DNA from: Streptomyces sp. NK15101
Lineage (GTDB): Bacteria; Actinomycetota; Actinomycetes; Streptomycetales; Streptomycetaceae
DNA length: 64,000 nt
Assembly: GCF_020400725.1 (NCBI RefSeq)
Contig: NZ_JAINVG010000005.1
Span: 1 to 64,000, forward strand
Reading direction: 5' to 3'
Below are positions 16,344 to 25,359 of the stretch, piece after piece. The position numbers were made by a program, and so were the translations under genes. Numbering within the stretch: position 1 is the first letter of the stretch; each line of letters begins with the position of its first letter. The notes below the pieces were generated by a model. That model worked only from the letters and a program-made list of their open reading frames with translations. It was not told the origin of the DNA and did no database searches.

Positions 16344-17215
16344 CGGAGGACGTACCACCACCGGACGGACCGGCGGGCGCATCCGAGGAGGCGGACCGGG
16401 GCGACTGGCGGCGGGAGTTCGCCGAGGAGGCCCGCGCCGAGCGGCCCGACCTCGCCCGGCTCTGCCTGCTGATCGGCGCGGTGGCCGATCCGGCCGTCAC
16501 CCGGCGCGACCTCGACGAGGCCGAGATCGAACTCGACCGGCTCGCCGGGCTCGTCCCGTACGCGACCCGGATCACCGGCGACTGGACCGCCGAACTGGCC
16601 GCGCTCCTCGGCCGCCGCGAGGGCTTCGAGGGCGTGCCGGCCGACTACCAGCGGCTGGAGTCCTCGCTCCTGCACGAGGTGCTCCGGCGCCGCCGGGGCC
16701 TGCCCATCCTGCTCTCGGTCGTCTGGATGGAGGTCGCCCGCCGGGCCGGCGCCCCCGTGTACGGCCTCGGCCTGCCCGGCCACTTCGTCGTCGGCTTCGG
16801 CGACCCGGCCGACCTGAACCTCGCCGACCCGTTCGCGGGCGGGCGGGCGATGACGGGCGCGGACGCCGAGCTCCTGGTGGCGAGCGCGACGGGCGAGGCG
16901 CTCGACCGCTCGATGCTCCGCCCCGCCGAGCCCGGCGCGATCGTCCTCCGGATCCTCAACAACATCCGCGCCTGGGCGTCCTCGCGCCCCGAGCGCTCCG
17001 ACGTGGCCCTGTGGGCGGTGGAGCTCGCCCTGCTGCTCCCCTCCCACCCGGCGAGGCTCCGCTACGAGCGGGCCGAGCTGCTCGTCCAGCGCGGGGAGTT
17101 CCTCGCGGGGGCGGTGGAGATGGAGGCGTACGCCCAGGTGATGGACGCGGTGGACCCGGAGTCCGCGACGACGATCCGACGGCGGGCCCAGGCGGCACGG
17201 GCGCTGCTCAACTAG
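16340..17215 (+). CDS. SirB1/transglutaminase-like family protein
   Basis: This 291-residue protein of the SirB1 N-terminal (transglutaminase-like) family is soluble. The characteristic segment is RRRRGLPILLSVVWMEVARRAGAPVYGLGLPGHFVVGF (about residues 115-152), which resembles a transglutaminase fold in which the catalytic Cys is replaced (PILLSV) while His (GHFVVG) is kept. Activity is therefore doubtful and a binding role more likely. The C-terminal ~100 residues are TPR-like helices. Known relatives have no firmly assigned function. GTG at 16340 overlaps the stop of the GNAT gene by four bases, which favours it over the ATG at 16328. It is co-transcribed with the acetyltransferase. Confidence 0.85.
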   Translation: MTEDVPPPDGPAGASEEADRGDWRREFAEEARAERPDLARLCLLIGAVADPAVTRRDLDEAEIELDRLAGLVPYATRITGDWTAELAALLGRREGFEGVPADYQRLESSLLHEVLRRRRGLPILLSVVWMEVARRAGAPVYGLGLPGHFVVGFGDPADLNLADPFAGGRAMTGADAELLVASATGEALDRSMLRPAEPGAIVLRILNNIRAWASSRPERSDVALWAVELALLLPSHPARLRYERAELLVQRGEFLAGAVEMEAYAQVMDAVDPESATTIRRRAQAARALLN

Positions 17216-17330
17216 GGTCCCGCGAGTGGCTCATTGTGATCGTTCGAACACCCTGCGTGGCGATACTGTCTGCAACGGTCACGCCCACGCACGGGCGCGG
17301 CACCACGTCACCAGCAGAAAGGCCGACCTC

Positions 17331-17882
17331 GTGACCTCTACGACGGCGGATCTGGTCCGGCAGAAGATCGAGCGATCGTTCGACCTCATGGACGTCAACA
17401 CCGACGGCTACGTGGACTGGACGGACTACCAGCAGCTCGTCGACCGGTACATCGCCAACCTCCCCCTCGGCAGGAACGACCCCCGCGCCGGCGGGATCCA
17501 GGCCTTCTACCAGATGTACTGGTACGAGCTGCTCCGGCACGCGCAGGCGAACGGCCAGCGGCTCACGAAGGAGCAGTACGTGGAGGCCAACCGCCTGGCG
17601 AGCATCGACACCAGCCGGCTCAACATGGTCGAGGGCAGCGCCCACGCGATCTTCGACTGCGCGGACGTCAACGGCGACAACCAGCTCAGCAAGGAAGAGT
17701 TCGAGACCTTCCTGGGCAAGGTCTGGAAGGTCTCCCAGGTCGACGCCATCGAGACCTTCCACAAGATGGACCTCGACGGCGACGGATCCATCTCGCGGCA
17801 GGAGTTCGTCCGGGCGGCACACGAGCACTTCTACTCGAACGACCCGAACACTCCCGGCAGCGTCTTCTTCGGGCACCTCTGA
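17331..17882 (+). CDS. EF-hand calcium-binding protein (calerythrin-like), 183 aa
   Basis: This soluble calcium-binding protein of the calerythrin/sarcoplasmic-type family is known from actinomycetes. Three canonical EF loops are visible: residues 21-32 (DVNTDGYVDWTD), 112-123 (DVNGDNQLSKEE) and 147-158 (DLDGDGSISRQE). A second hand around residues 60-90 lacks the acidic ligands, matching the four-hand/three-calcium arrangement of calerythrin. There is no membrane segment. GTG at 17331 is preceded by AGAAAGG; longer frames would overlap the previous gene's end. Role could be calcium buffering or sensing. It is monocistronic, followed by a strong terminator. Confidence 0.92.
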   Translation: MTSTTADLVRQKIERSFDLMDVNTDGYVDWTDYQQLVDRYIANLPLGRNDPRAGGIQAFYQMYWYELLRHAQANGQRLTKEQYVEANRLASIDTSRLNMVEGSAHAIFDCADVNGDNQLSKEEFETFLGKVWKVSQVDAIETFHKMDLDGDGSISRQEFVRAAHEHFYSNDPNTPGSVFFGHL

Positions 17883-17936
17883 CGGTCGCCGCGCCCGGTC
17901 CGCCGAGAAGGCGCCGGGCGCGTGCCCGGAACGTCC

Positions 17937-17969
17937 CGAGCCCCCGTCCCTCGGTGGGACGGGGGCTCG
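17937..17969. terminator. Terminator hairpin between convergent genes
   Basis: A perfect 14-bp stem (17937-17950 with 17956-17969) has a 5-nt loop TCGGT, between the EF-hand gene and the converging membrane-protein gene. Confidence 0.82.
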
Positions 17970-17987
17970 AGGCCCGAGCGGGGGCCC

Positions 17988-20162
17988 TCAGCCCTCGCCG
18001 CTCAGGTCGATCGTCTTCGTGCGCTCCGCGAGGGTCTTGCCCCTCAGGGCGTCGCGCATCACGAAGGCCACGTCGTCGGCGGAGACCTGGTGCTTGGTGC
18101 CGTCGCCCTTGGTGATCATGACGCCGTCGAAGGCCCCGTCGAGGAGCCGCTCGATCGCCTTCTTGTCGTAGACCTCGACCAGCCGGCCGTCGACGGCCTT
18201 CATGGAGAGGATCTGCGGCAGCGACCGCGCCGGACCGAAGTCGATGTGCTTGCCGCCCGCCTGGATCCTGATCAGGCCGGACATGGCGGGCGTCGCGAAC
18301 TCCTTCATCGCCCGGTCCAGCTCGGCCTTGGTGACCTGCGGATTGCGGGTGGTGACCGGCAGCTCGACCAGCTTGTTCTGCCCCGTCTCGACCTGGGCGC
18401 GGAAGGCGTCCTGGACGGAGATCATCGAGCGCTGGACGTCCAGGCCCTTGCCGGGCCTGCCCTCGACCGGAGTCACCTTGTTCGGGGCGAAGAGGATGGT
18501 GCCCTCGGTCGCCGACGCGGAGGTGCCGGCCAGGTCGGTCAGGGCGACGGCGAGCTTCTCCTTGTCGACGGGGAACACCGGCTTCGCGACCCGTTCGCCG
18601 CCGAAGAGGGAGCCGATGACCGAGACGGGGTTGTAGTCGCTGCCCGCCGCCGCGCGGACGGTCTCCTGGCTGTCGAGCGCCAGGCCCGCCTTGTCCGGGG
18701 CCAGCTGGACCTTCTTGCCGCCGACGCCGAGCTGGAGCGGGGTGGTGGCCCGCTTGCCGAACACCGCGTCCAGCTTGTCGACGGCCTCCTCCTTCGTACC
18801 GCCGCCGATGTCCACACCGAGCACCGTGGTGCCCTTGGGGACCTCGGAGTGGTTGAGGAGCAGCCCCGCGCCGTAGGCGACGCCGGCGACGCCCAGGACG
18901 CCGGCGGCGACGAGGACCAGCTTGGAGCGGCCCTTCTTCGCCTTCGCCGGGGCGCGGTCGGCCGCCGGGGCCGGACGCGGCGCCGGCGCGGGAGCCGGGC
19001 TGGTCCGCTCCTCGATGCGCGGGGTCAGGTTCGGACGGGCCGCCGTCGGCGGGACCACGGGGATGCCGCTGGTGAGCGTGTCCCCTGAGATGTGGGCGCC
19101 GTTGTCGCCCGTCGCGCCCGGTCCGGGCCTGGGCGCCGGGGCGGGCTGCTGGGGCGTCAGGATCGCGGTGTCGTCGGACATGCGGGGCGCGCCGCCGCCG
19201 GCGAACGGGGCGCCGGCGCCCTGGCCGCCCCCGAAGGGGTGGGGGGCGGTGGCGGCGCCGCCGAGGGAGGCGGTGCCGGTGACCGGTCCCGTGGTGGGAC
19301 CGGTCGGCGCCGCCGGGGCACCGGGAGCGCCCTGACCGCCCGGGCCCCCGGGGCCGCGGTAGGCGGGCGCGGCCGAAGTCCCGTCGTACATCGGCGTGCC
19401 GGCGGCCGGAGTGCCGTCGTACATGGGCGTGCCGGCGGCCGGGGTCCCGTCGTACATCGGCGTGCCGGCTGCCGGGGTCCCGTCGTACATCGGCGTGCCC
19501 GCGGCCGGGGTCCCGTCGTACATCGGCGTGCCGCCCGCAGGCGTGCCGCTCTCGTACAGCGGGTTGCCCGGCGGTGTCGGGGCGGGCGCGGTGACCGGGC
19601 GGCTCGACGGGGTGGTGCCGACCGTCGGGACGCCCGAGGTCGCCGAGCCCGCGAAGCCCGTGCCCGGGGTGTCCGGTCCCGCCGGCGCCGGGGCCGGAGC
19701 GGGCTTGGCGGCCGGCGCGGGCGCGGGAGCCGGAGCCGGACTGGGGGTCGCCGCCTTGCGGGGGGCGAACCAGTCGCTCGTCTCCTTCGCCTTCGGCGCC
19801 TGCGGGGCCTCCTCGGCCGCACGCGGGGGCTCCGGGGCCACGGGCTCGGGCTCCGGTTCCGGCTCCACGGCGGGCTCGGGGTCCTGGGCGGTCGCCTCGT
19901 TGACCGTCTTGCGGACCACGACCGGCGGGATCGGACGCGAACCCGGGATGTTGATCCGGATCCGGGTCGTCAGCGTCGTCTCGGTCTTGGGCTCCTCCGG
20001 CGGCGCGGGCGCGGCGGTCTCCTCCGGCGCGTCCTGCGTGGGGTGGAGCGACGGATACTGGCGGGATCCGTACGGCGGGGTACCCGAGGGGTACGCGGCT
20101 CCCCCGCGCCCCTGGGCGCCGGAGGACGAACTGTCAGTCTCTCGACCAGTTTCACGACTCAA
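17988..20162 (-). CDS. Membrane protein with peptidoglycan-binding (PG_binding_4) domains and tandem repeats
   Basis: The 724-residue protein begins with TTG at 20162, supported by GGGAGA 8 bases upstream. Residues 1-420 are a cytosolic disordered region rich in Pro, Ala and Glu, including five tandem 11-residue units GTPMYDGTPAA. One transmembrane helix follows (about 425-447, KLVLVAAGVLGVAGVAYGAGLLL). The external part holds two domains of the VanW-associated PG-binding type (GVDIGGGTKEEAVDKLDAVF; FRAQVETGQNKLVELPVTTRNP). The usual C-terminal VanW catalytic-like domain is absent. It is probably involved in cell-wall interaction. It is followed on the left by a terminator and transcribed from the same direction as the mshB operon. 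Confidence 0.82.
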   Translation of the reverse strand: MSRETGRETDSSSSGAQGRGGAAYPSGTPPYGSRQYPSLHPTQDAPEETAAPAPPEEPKTETTLTTRIRINIPGSRPIPPVVVRKTVNEATAQDPEPAVEPEPEPEPVAPEPPRAAEEAPQAPKAKETSDWFAPRKAATPSPAPAPAPAPAAKPAPAPAPAGPDTPGTGFAGSATSGVPTVGTTPSSRPVTAPAPTPPGNPLYESGTPAGGTPMYDGTPAAGTPMYDGTPAAGTPMYDGTPAAGTPMYDGTPAAGTPMYDGTSAAPAYRGPGGPGGQGAPGAPAAPTGPTTGPVTGTASLGGAATAPHPFGGGQGAGAPFAGGGAPRMSDDTAILTPQQPAPAPRPGPGATGDNGAHISGDTLTSGIPVVPPTAARPNLTPRIEERTSPAPAPAPRPAPAADRAPAKAKKGRSKLVLVAAGVLGVAGVAYGAGLLLNHSEVPKGTTVLGVDIGGGTKEEAVDKLDAVFGKRATTPLQLGVGGKKVQLAPDKAGLALDSQETVRAAAGSDYNPVSVIGSLFGGERVAKPVFPVDKEKLAVALTDLAGTSASATEGTILFAPNKVTPVEGRPGKGLDVQRSMISVQDAFRAQVETGQNKLVELPVTTRNPQVTKAELDRAMKEFATPAMSGLIRIQAGGKHIDFGPARSLPQILSMKAVDGRLVEVYDKKAIERLLDGAFDGVMITKGDGTKHQVSADDVAFVMRDALRGKTLAERTKTIDLSGEG
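19385..19549 (-). repeat. 33-bp coding tandem repeat, five copies
   Basis: A 33-base unit (CGTACATCGGCGTGCC plus 17 bases) starts at 19385, 19418, 19451, 19484 and 19517. It encodes GTPMYDGTPAA in the disordered N-terminal half of the membrane protein. Units differ at only a few positions, so they arose recently and may vary in number between strains. Confidence 0.9.
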
Positions 20163-20338
20163 AGCAGGATCTCCCGGTTGGCTCCACCGCCCGCTCTTGC
20201 TGATGCTCGTGTTGACCCGGGCGGTTCGGCGGCGCGCACCACCATACTGAACCCCGCCGACTCATACCCGACCCCTGGGTCCAGGACGACGGGCAATCCG
20301 GCCGAAGTCCGGGCGACCCCGGCCTCAAGTCGTGCTGT

Positions 20339-20734
20339 TCACGGGGTCGGTCGCGGCAGCCGGGGCAGAGTGGCGCACATCACAGCGAGTGCCATGCCTC
20401 CGAAGAGGAAGAGCAGCTCGCCGCCGCCTCCGCCGAACACCCCGTCGCCCTCGGGGCGTCCGACGCTGAGCAGGACGACGGCGACGAGCCAGCCGCCGGC
20501 GGCGGAGGCGACGCCGACCTGGGTGCCGGTGGCGCGGAGCCCTCCGTAGAAGAGGCCGGAGGCGGCGAGGAGCGCGAGGAGCAAGCCGCCGGGGAACCAG
20601 GCGGCTTGGACCAGGGCTCCGGCGGTGCCGACGAGGGCGCCGAGGACGAGCAGGACGCCGTACGCGGCGTACCGGACGCCCGGGGAGGGCGTCGGAGCGG
20701 AGGCCGGGGAGGGCGTCGAGGCGGTGGTGCTCAC
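20339..20734 (-). CDS. DUF6113-type small integral membrane protein, 131 aa
   Basis: After a Ser/Thr/Pro-rich N-terminus of about 20 residues there are four hydrophobic segments ([74 protein letters not shown]), so a four-helix inner-membrane protein. It resembles the DUF6113 family. GTG at 20734 overlaps the mshB stop by four bases (GTGA), making it a translationally coupled partner of mshB; a membrane gene downstream of mshB is also found in other Actinobacteria. No catalytic motif is seen, and the link to mycothiol is only positional. Confidence 0.82.
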   Translation of the reverse strand: MSTTASTPSPASAPTPSPGVRYAAYGVLLVLGALVGTAGALVQAAWFPGGLLLALLAASGLFYGGLRATGTQVGVASAAGGWLVAVVLLSVGRPEGDGVFGGGGGELLFLFGGMALAVMCATLPRLPRPTP

Positions 20735-21621
20735 GTGGCCACCCCCGCGAAGAGGTCCGTCTCGCGCTCGCCCTCGGGGGCGCCCGGCGTGCCCTGGACC
20801 AGCTCGTAGTACTCGGTGGTGAAGATCGGCTGGGCGAGGTCGTTGGAGAGGGCGAAGAAGGGACCGTCGACGGCGACTTGGGTGGCGTGCGCGGCCATCG
20901 CGGCGCTCTTGCGGGCGGCGTACGCGGGCTCGGCGGCGATCTCGGTGGTGATCCGGTCCTCGTCGACGACGCCGGGGACGTCGTCGATCGCGGCGACGGC
21001 CGGGAAGACGGAGCCCTCGGCGCGGAGCCGGGCGAACGCGGCCTCGGCGGCGGGGCGCGGGACGCGGTTCCAGTAGATCTTGGCGATCGTGTGGGCCGGT
21101 CCGAGGTCGGGGCGGTAGTCCGGGTCGGCGGCGAGTTCGGCGGCGCGGGTGGCGACGCGGTGGGCCTGGATGTGGTCGGGGTGGCCGTAGCCGCCGTCGG
21201 GGTCGTAGGTGACGAGGACCTGCGGGCGGGTCTCGCGGATCACCTCGACGAGGTGGGGTGCGGCGGTGTCGACGTCGGTGTTCCAGAAGGCGCCCGCGCG
21301 CTTGTTCTGCTCGGCGCCCATCATTCCGGAGTCGCGGAAGCGCCCGGGGCCGCCGAGGAAGCGGTGGTCGGTGACGCCGAGCTCGGTCATCGCGGCGGCG
21401 AGTTCGCCGACGCGGTGCGGGCCGAGCCGGTCCTCCCGGTCGGGGGCCAGGTGGGCGAGGTCGGGCGGGATGACCTCGCCCTCCTCGCCGAGCGTGCAGG
21501 TGACGAGGGTGACGAGGGCGCCCTCGGCCGCGTACCTGGCCATGGTGGCGCCGTTGTTGATCGACTCGTCGTCCGGGTGCGCGTGCACGAGCAGCAGACG
21601 GCGGGCGGGGAGATCGGACAT
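20731..21621 (-). CDS. mshB: GlcNAc-Ins deacetylase MshB (mycothiol biosynthesis)
   Basis: This zinc-dependent deacetylase converts GlcNAc-inositol to GlcN-inositol, the second step in forming mycothiol, the main low-molecular-weight thiol of Actinobacteria. The 296-residue protein has the PIG-L/LmbE fold with zinc ligands His15, Asp18 (AHPDDE) and His151 ([11 protein letters not shown]), and the MshB-specific segments [15 protein letters not shown] and [12 protein letters not shown] at 21621 is preceded by GGTGGGGGAC and is favoured over a GTG nine bases further up. It is coupled to the DUF6113 gene downstream. Confidence 0.95.
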   Translation of the reverse strand: MSDLPARRLLLVHAHPDDESINNGATMARYAAEGALVTLVTCTLGEEGEVIPPDLAHLAPDREDRLGPHRVGELAAAMTELGVTDHRFLGGPGRFRDSGMMGAEQNKRAGAFWNTDVDTAAPHLVEVIRETRPQVLVTYDPDGGYGHPDHIQAHRVATRAAELAADPDYRPDLGPAHTIAKIYWNRVPRPAAEAAFARLRAEGSVFPAVAAIDDVPGVVDEDRITTEIAAEPAYAARKSAAMAAHATQVAVDGPFFALSNDLAQPIFTTEYYELVQGTPGAPEGERETDLFAGVAT

Positions 21622-21656
21622 GTCCCCCACCCTACGAGGTCAGGCCGGGAGCGAGG

Positions 21657-21851
21657 TCAGAACTTGATGCCGCCGACCATGTTCGCCACGTTCGTGGTGA
21701 GGGTGCTGATCGACGGGGCGATGGACGAGCTCGCCAGGTAGAAGCCCAGGAGAGCGCTGATCGCCGCGTGTCCAGCCTTCAACCCGGATTTCCGGATCAG
21801 AAGGAAGACGACGATCGCCAGCAGCACCACCACGGAGATCGAGAGTGCCAC
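21657..21851 (-). CDS. Small membrane protein, 64 aa
   Basis: GTG at 21851 follows a very strong ribosome-binding site (GGAGGTG, 7 bases upstream). The 64-residue product starts with a transmembrane helix (MALSISVVVLLAIVVFLLI), a basic turn (RKSGLKAGH), a second weaker hydrophobic stretch (AAISALLGFYLASS) and a C-terminus TLTTNVANMVGGIKF. It is a good candidate for a genuine small inner-membrane protein. It lies upstream of mshB on the same strand (35-base gap), so it could be the first gene of that operon. I do not recognise a family. Confidence 0.75.
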   Translation of the reverse strand: MALSISVVVLLAIVVFLLIRKSGLKAGHAAISALLGFYLASSSIAPSISTLTTNVANMVGGIKF

Positions 21852-22032
21852 GGCGGTTCACCTCCACACTTCTTCGGTCGGATATTCGAGCGGTTCGGTC
21901 GATCAGCATGTGCCAGAGGGCATGCCAGTCCGATGCATACCCACCTAGCGCTACGGATCATAACTATCCGTGCGGCCGCATCGATCGGCGGACGGAGGCA
22001 CGAGGGGGGCGCACAGCGCTAGTTTCAGCCGC

Positions 22033-24201
22033 ATGACCTTGTCTTCGCAGCAGCCGGCCACACCCTCGGCCGGGCTCTCCTTCCCCCGCCAGCACGCCCG
22101 GACCCAGCGGTTCGGCCTGGGGGTCCCGCGCGGTTTCTCGGTCTCCCCGGACGGGGAGCGCGTGGCGTTCGTCAGATCCGGTTCGGGGACGGACCGTTCG
22201 CACCGGCTCTGGGTGCTCGACCTGCCGCGGGACGGCGAGCCCGCGGAGCGGCCGGCCGCCGACCCGACGGCGCTCCTCGCGGGCGCCGAGGAGGAGTTGT
22301 CGCCGCAGGAGCGGGCGCGCCGGGAGCGGAGCCGGGAGGGCTCGGCGGGGATCGTGGCGTACGCGGTGGACGCGGCCGTGGAGTTGGCGGCGTTCGCGCT
22401 GTCGGGGCGGCTGTTCACGGCGGAGCTGCGGGCGGGGACGGCGCGGGAGCTTCCGGTGCCGGGGCCGGTGATCGATCCCCGTCCCTCGCCGGACGGGCGG
22501 TTCGTGGCGTACGTGGCGGAGGGCGCCCTGCGGGTGGTGGGCGCGGACGGTGCGGGCGACCGGGAGGTGGCGGGCCCCGAGGACGATCACGTGTCCTACG
22601 GATTGGCCGAATTCATCGCCTCGGAGGAGATGGGGCGGGAGCGCGGCTACTGGTGGTCGCCCGCCTCGGACCGGCTGCTCGTGGCGCGGGCGGACGACCG
22701 GGCGGTGCGGCGCTGGTGGATCGCGGACCCGGCGCACCCGGAACGGGAGCCGCAGCGGGTGGGGTATCCGGCGGCCGGGACGGCCAACGCGGAGGTGCGG
22801 CTGTTCGTGATGGGCCTCGACGGGTCCCGCACGGAGGTGGTGTGGGACCGGGAGCGGTACCCGTACCTGGCGCGGGTGCACTGGTCGGCGGCCGGGGCGC
22901 CGCTGCTGCTCGTGCAGACGCGGGACCAGCGGGAGCAGCTGTTCCTGGCGGTGGACCCGGAGTCGGGGAAGACGGCCGTCGTGCGGGCGGAGACGGATCC
23001 GGCGTGGCTGGAGCTGCACCACGGGGTGCCGGCGTGGGGACCGGGCGGGGGGCTGGTCCGGGTCACCGACGAGGGCGGGGCGCGGGTCCTGGCCGTCGGG
23101 GACGAGGTGTGGACGGACGCGGGGCTGCACGTCCGGGCGGTGCTCGACGTGGGGGCGGACGACGTCCTCGTGTCGGCCTCGGCGGGTGAGGCGGCGGCGG
23201 AGCCGGAGACCGGCGAGATCCATGTGTACCGGGTGACCGGGCGGGGCGCGGAGGGGCTGACGCGTCTGTCGGAGGGTGTCGGCGTGCACGGCGCGGTGCG
23301 CTCGGGGGCGGTGACCGTCCTGGTGTCGGCGCGGCCGGAGGCGCCGGGGAGCGTGGCGCGGGTGCTGCGGGACGGCGAGCCGGTCGCGGTGGTGGCCTCG
23401 TACGCCCAGCGGCCGGTGATCTCCGCCCGGGTGCGGCTGACGGAGGCGGGGGCGCGGCGGATCCCGTGCGCGGTGCTGCTGCCCTCGGGGTACGAGGAGG
23501 GGGACGGGCCGCTGCCGGTCCTGATGGATCCGTACGGCGGTCCGCACGGGCAGCGGGTGCTCGCGGCGCACAATCCGCATCTGACCTCGCAGTGGTTCGC
23601 CGACCAGGGCTTCGCGGTGGTCGTGGCGGACGGGCGGGGCATGCCGGGCCGCTCTCCCGCCTGGGAGAAGTCGATCGCGCGGGACTTCGGGGTGACGCTC
23701 GACGACCAGGTGGAGGCGTTGCGGGCGCTGGCCGGGGGCCTCCCGCTCGATCTGGGCCGGGTGGCGATCCGCGGCTGGTCGTACGGCGGCTACCTGGCGG
23801 CCCGGGCGGTGCTCCAGCGGCCCGACGTCTTCCACGCGGCCGTGGTCGGGGCGCCGGTGACGGACTGGCGGCTGTACGACACGCACTACACGGAGCGGTA
23901 CCTCGGCACCCCGCAGGACGATCCGGAGGTGTACGCGGCGCAGTCGCTGCTGACCGACGACGGCCTGACGGCGCCGGAGGAGCCGGCCCGGCCGATGATG
24001 GTCGTGCACGGTCTCGCCGACGACAACGTGGTGGTGGGGCACGCGCTGCGGCTGTCGTCGGCGCTGCTCGCGGCCGGCCGGCCGCACGAGGTGCTGCCGC
24101 TGTCCGGGGTGACGCACATGACGCCGCAGGAGCAGGTGGCGGAGAACCTGCTGCTGCTCCAGGTGGACTTCCTGAAGCGGTCGCTCGGCATCACGCGGTA
24201 G
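22033..24201 (+). CDS. S9-family prolyl oligopeptidase, dipeptidyl-peptidase-IV-like
   Basis: This 722-residue cytosolic serine peptidase has no signal peptide. It has an N-terminal beta-propeller with the DPP-IV hallmark EFIASEEMGRERGYWWSP, where the Glu-Glu pair anchors the free N-terminus of the substrate. The C-terminal alpha/beta hydrolase has catalytic Ser583 (GWSYGGY), Asp at 663 (HGLADDN) and His695 (VTHMTP), with spacing close to that of DPP-IV. It therefore probably releases N-terminal dipeptides from small peptides. ATG at 22033 is used; there is only weak ribosome-binding complementarity, so the mRNA may be near leaderless. Its position next to two oligopeptide uptake operons fits a role in handling imported peptides. 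Confidence 0.93.
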   Translation: MTLSSQQPATPSAGLSFPRQHARTQRFGLGVPRGFSVSPDGERVAFVRSGSGTDRSHRLWVLDLPRDGEPAERPAADPTALLAGAEEELSPQERARRERSREGSAGIVAYAVDAAVELAAFALSGRLFTAELRAGTARELPVPGPVIDPRPSPDGRFVAYVAEGALRVVGADGAGDREVAGPEDDHVSYGLAEFIASEEMGRERGYWWSPASDRLLVARADDRAVRRWWIADPAHPEREPQRVGYPAAGTANAEVRLFVMGLDGSRTEVVWDRERYPYLARVHWSAAGAPLLLVQTRDQREQLFLAVDPESGKTAVVRAETDPAWLELHHGVPAWGPGGGLVRVTDEGGARVLAVGDEVWTDAGLHVRAVLDVGADDVLVSASAGEAAAEPETGEIHVYRVTGRGAEGLTRLSEGVGVHGAVRSGAVTVLVSARPEAPGSVARVLRDGEPVAVVASYAQRPVISARVRLTEAGARRIPCAVLLPSGYEEGDGPLPVLMDPYGGPHGQRVLAAHNPHLTSQWFADQGFAVVVADGRGMPGRSPAWEKSIARDFGVTLDDQVEALRALAGGLPLDLGRVAIRGWSYGGYLAARAVLQRPDVFHAAVVGAPVTDWRLYDTHYTERYLGTPQDDPEVYAAQSLLTDDGLTAPEEPARPMMVVHGLADDNVVVGHALRLSSALLAAGRPHEVLPLSGVTHMTPQEQVAENLLLLQVDFLKRSLGITR

Positions 24202-24214
24202 GGCGGGCCCCGCG

Positions 24215-25147
24215 TCACCAGCCGGGCGGCGTCGGACGGGGCGGGGCCGGGGGCCGCGCTCCGGCCGCCGCCGGGTGCGGTCCGGGCGCGGCGGGGGCGT
24301 CGCGCCCGGCCAGGAGCACGAGCGCCGCGAGACCGGCGAGGAGGCCGAAGACGGAGGTGAGGACGTCCGCCGCGTCCACGGTGGTGAGGTCCCCGAGGCG
24401 GGGGAGGGGCTCGTACCGGACGGCGCGGGCGACCCCGCCGAGGCCGCCCGCGGTCAGGAGCGCGGCGGCGAGGAGTCCGAAGGCCCGGGCGTGGCGGGCC
24501 CGGGTGAGGCAGGAGACGGCGGCCGTGCCGTACAGCCCGGCGGTCGTCGCCGACAGCCAGGCGGGCGGGGGCGCGAGGGCGGGTTTGACGACGGAGCGGC
24601 CGCCGGTGAACCGGTCGACGGTGGCTTCGAGGGGCAGCTCGCCGGCCCTGTACAGCTCCCAGCCGGTGAGGAGGAGCGCGGCGGCCGCGAGGAGGATCCC
24701 GGCGGCGACGGCGGGGCCGGTCCGGGGGCGGGCGGGCTGCCGCTCGTGCGGGTCGTCCGCGGGGCGGCGGCCGGCGACCGCGGTGAGGACGAGCCCGACG
24801 GCGAGGGCCAGTTCGAGGAGGGCGGTGACGAGGGCGCCGCTCCCGGTCGCCCAGAGCCCGGGGAGGCGCAGGGCGAGGGTGGCGGTCCCGGCGGCGGCGA
24901 GGGCGGAGGCCGCGTGCCGGGAGCGGAGGGCGGCGACGGCGGTGGCGGTGTAGGCGGCGAGGAGCACGGGGTCGAGCAGGGAGGTGGTGGACCGTCCCCG
25001 GGTCGGGAGGTGGTGGTCCCCGGCCCAGTACCAGGCGAGGTCGGCGGGCGAGCCGAGCACGGCGAGGTCCTGGAGGATCCACACGGCGGCGATGAGGGCG
25101 AGCGCGGCGCAGAGCGCGGCGCCGGTGAGACGTGCCGGTCGTGTCAC
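24215..25147 (-). CDS. Integral membrane protein of unknown function, ~310 aa
   Basis: The protein has about seven hydrophobic segments, for example LTGAALCAALALIAAVWILQ, VTALLELALAVGLVLTAVAG, VAAGILLAAAALLLTGWELY and VFGLLAGLAALVLLAG, and a Pro/Ala-rich C-terminus. No motif indicates transport or catalysis. The start is uncertain: GTG at 25147 has GGAG with good spacing, GTG at 25153 is too close to it, and an ATG at 25201 lacks a ribosome-binding site. It converges on the S9 peptidase with only 13 bases between stops. Its codon use is ordinary for the region, and it shows no sign of transfer. Confidence 0.7.
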   Translation of the reverse strand: MTRPARLTGAALCAALALIAAVWILQDLAVLGSPADLAWYWAGDHHLPTRGRSTTSLLDPVLLAAYTATAVAALRSRHAASALAAAGTATLALRLPGLWATGSGALVTALLELALAVGLVLTAVAGRRPADDPHERQPARPRTGPAVAAGILLAAAALLLTGWELYRAGELPLEATVDRFTGGRSVVKPALAPPPAWLSATTAGLYGTAAVSCLTRARHARAFGLLAAALLTAGGLGGVARAVRYEPLPRLGDLTTVDAADVLTSVFGLLAGLAALVLLAGRDAPAAPGPHPAAAGARPPAPPRPTPPGW

Positions 25148-25359
25148 AGTCACGGCTCCGATACTCACCGTCGCGACCGGCCGGGACAAGCGGTTCCGCA
25201 TGAACAGTGGACGGCGGCCGGCCGGGGCGGCATGGTGCGCCCCGGCCGGCTCACGGCACCCGCACGGGCCGTACGTAGACGACCCTGCCCCGTCCGTATA
25301 TCGGAACCGATTCCGTGAAGTTGCCTGCCGGTTAAGGCACTTCGGTCAGGGTGCTCAGG

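Noticed and set aside
17242-17249. GTTCGAAC palindrome upstream of the EF-hand gene as an SOS (LexA) box
   Set aside because: The actinobacterial box needs GAAC-N4-GTTC; here the two halves are fused in the opposite order with no second half-site at the right spacing.
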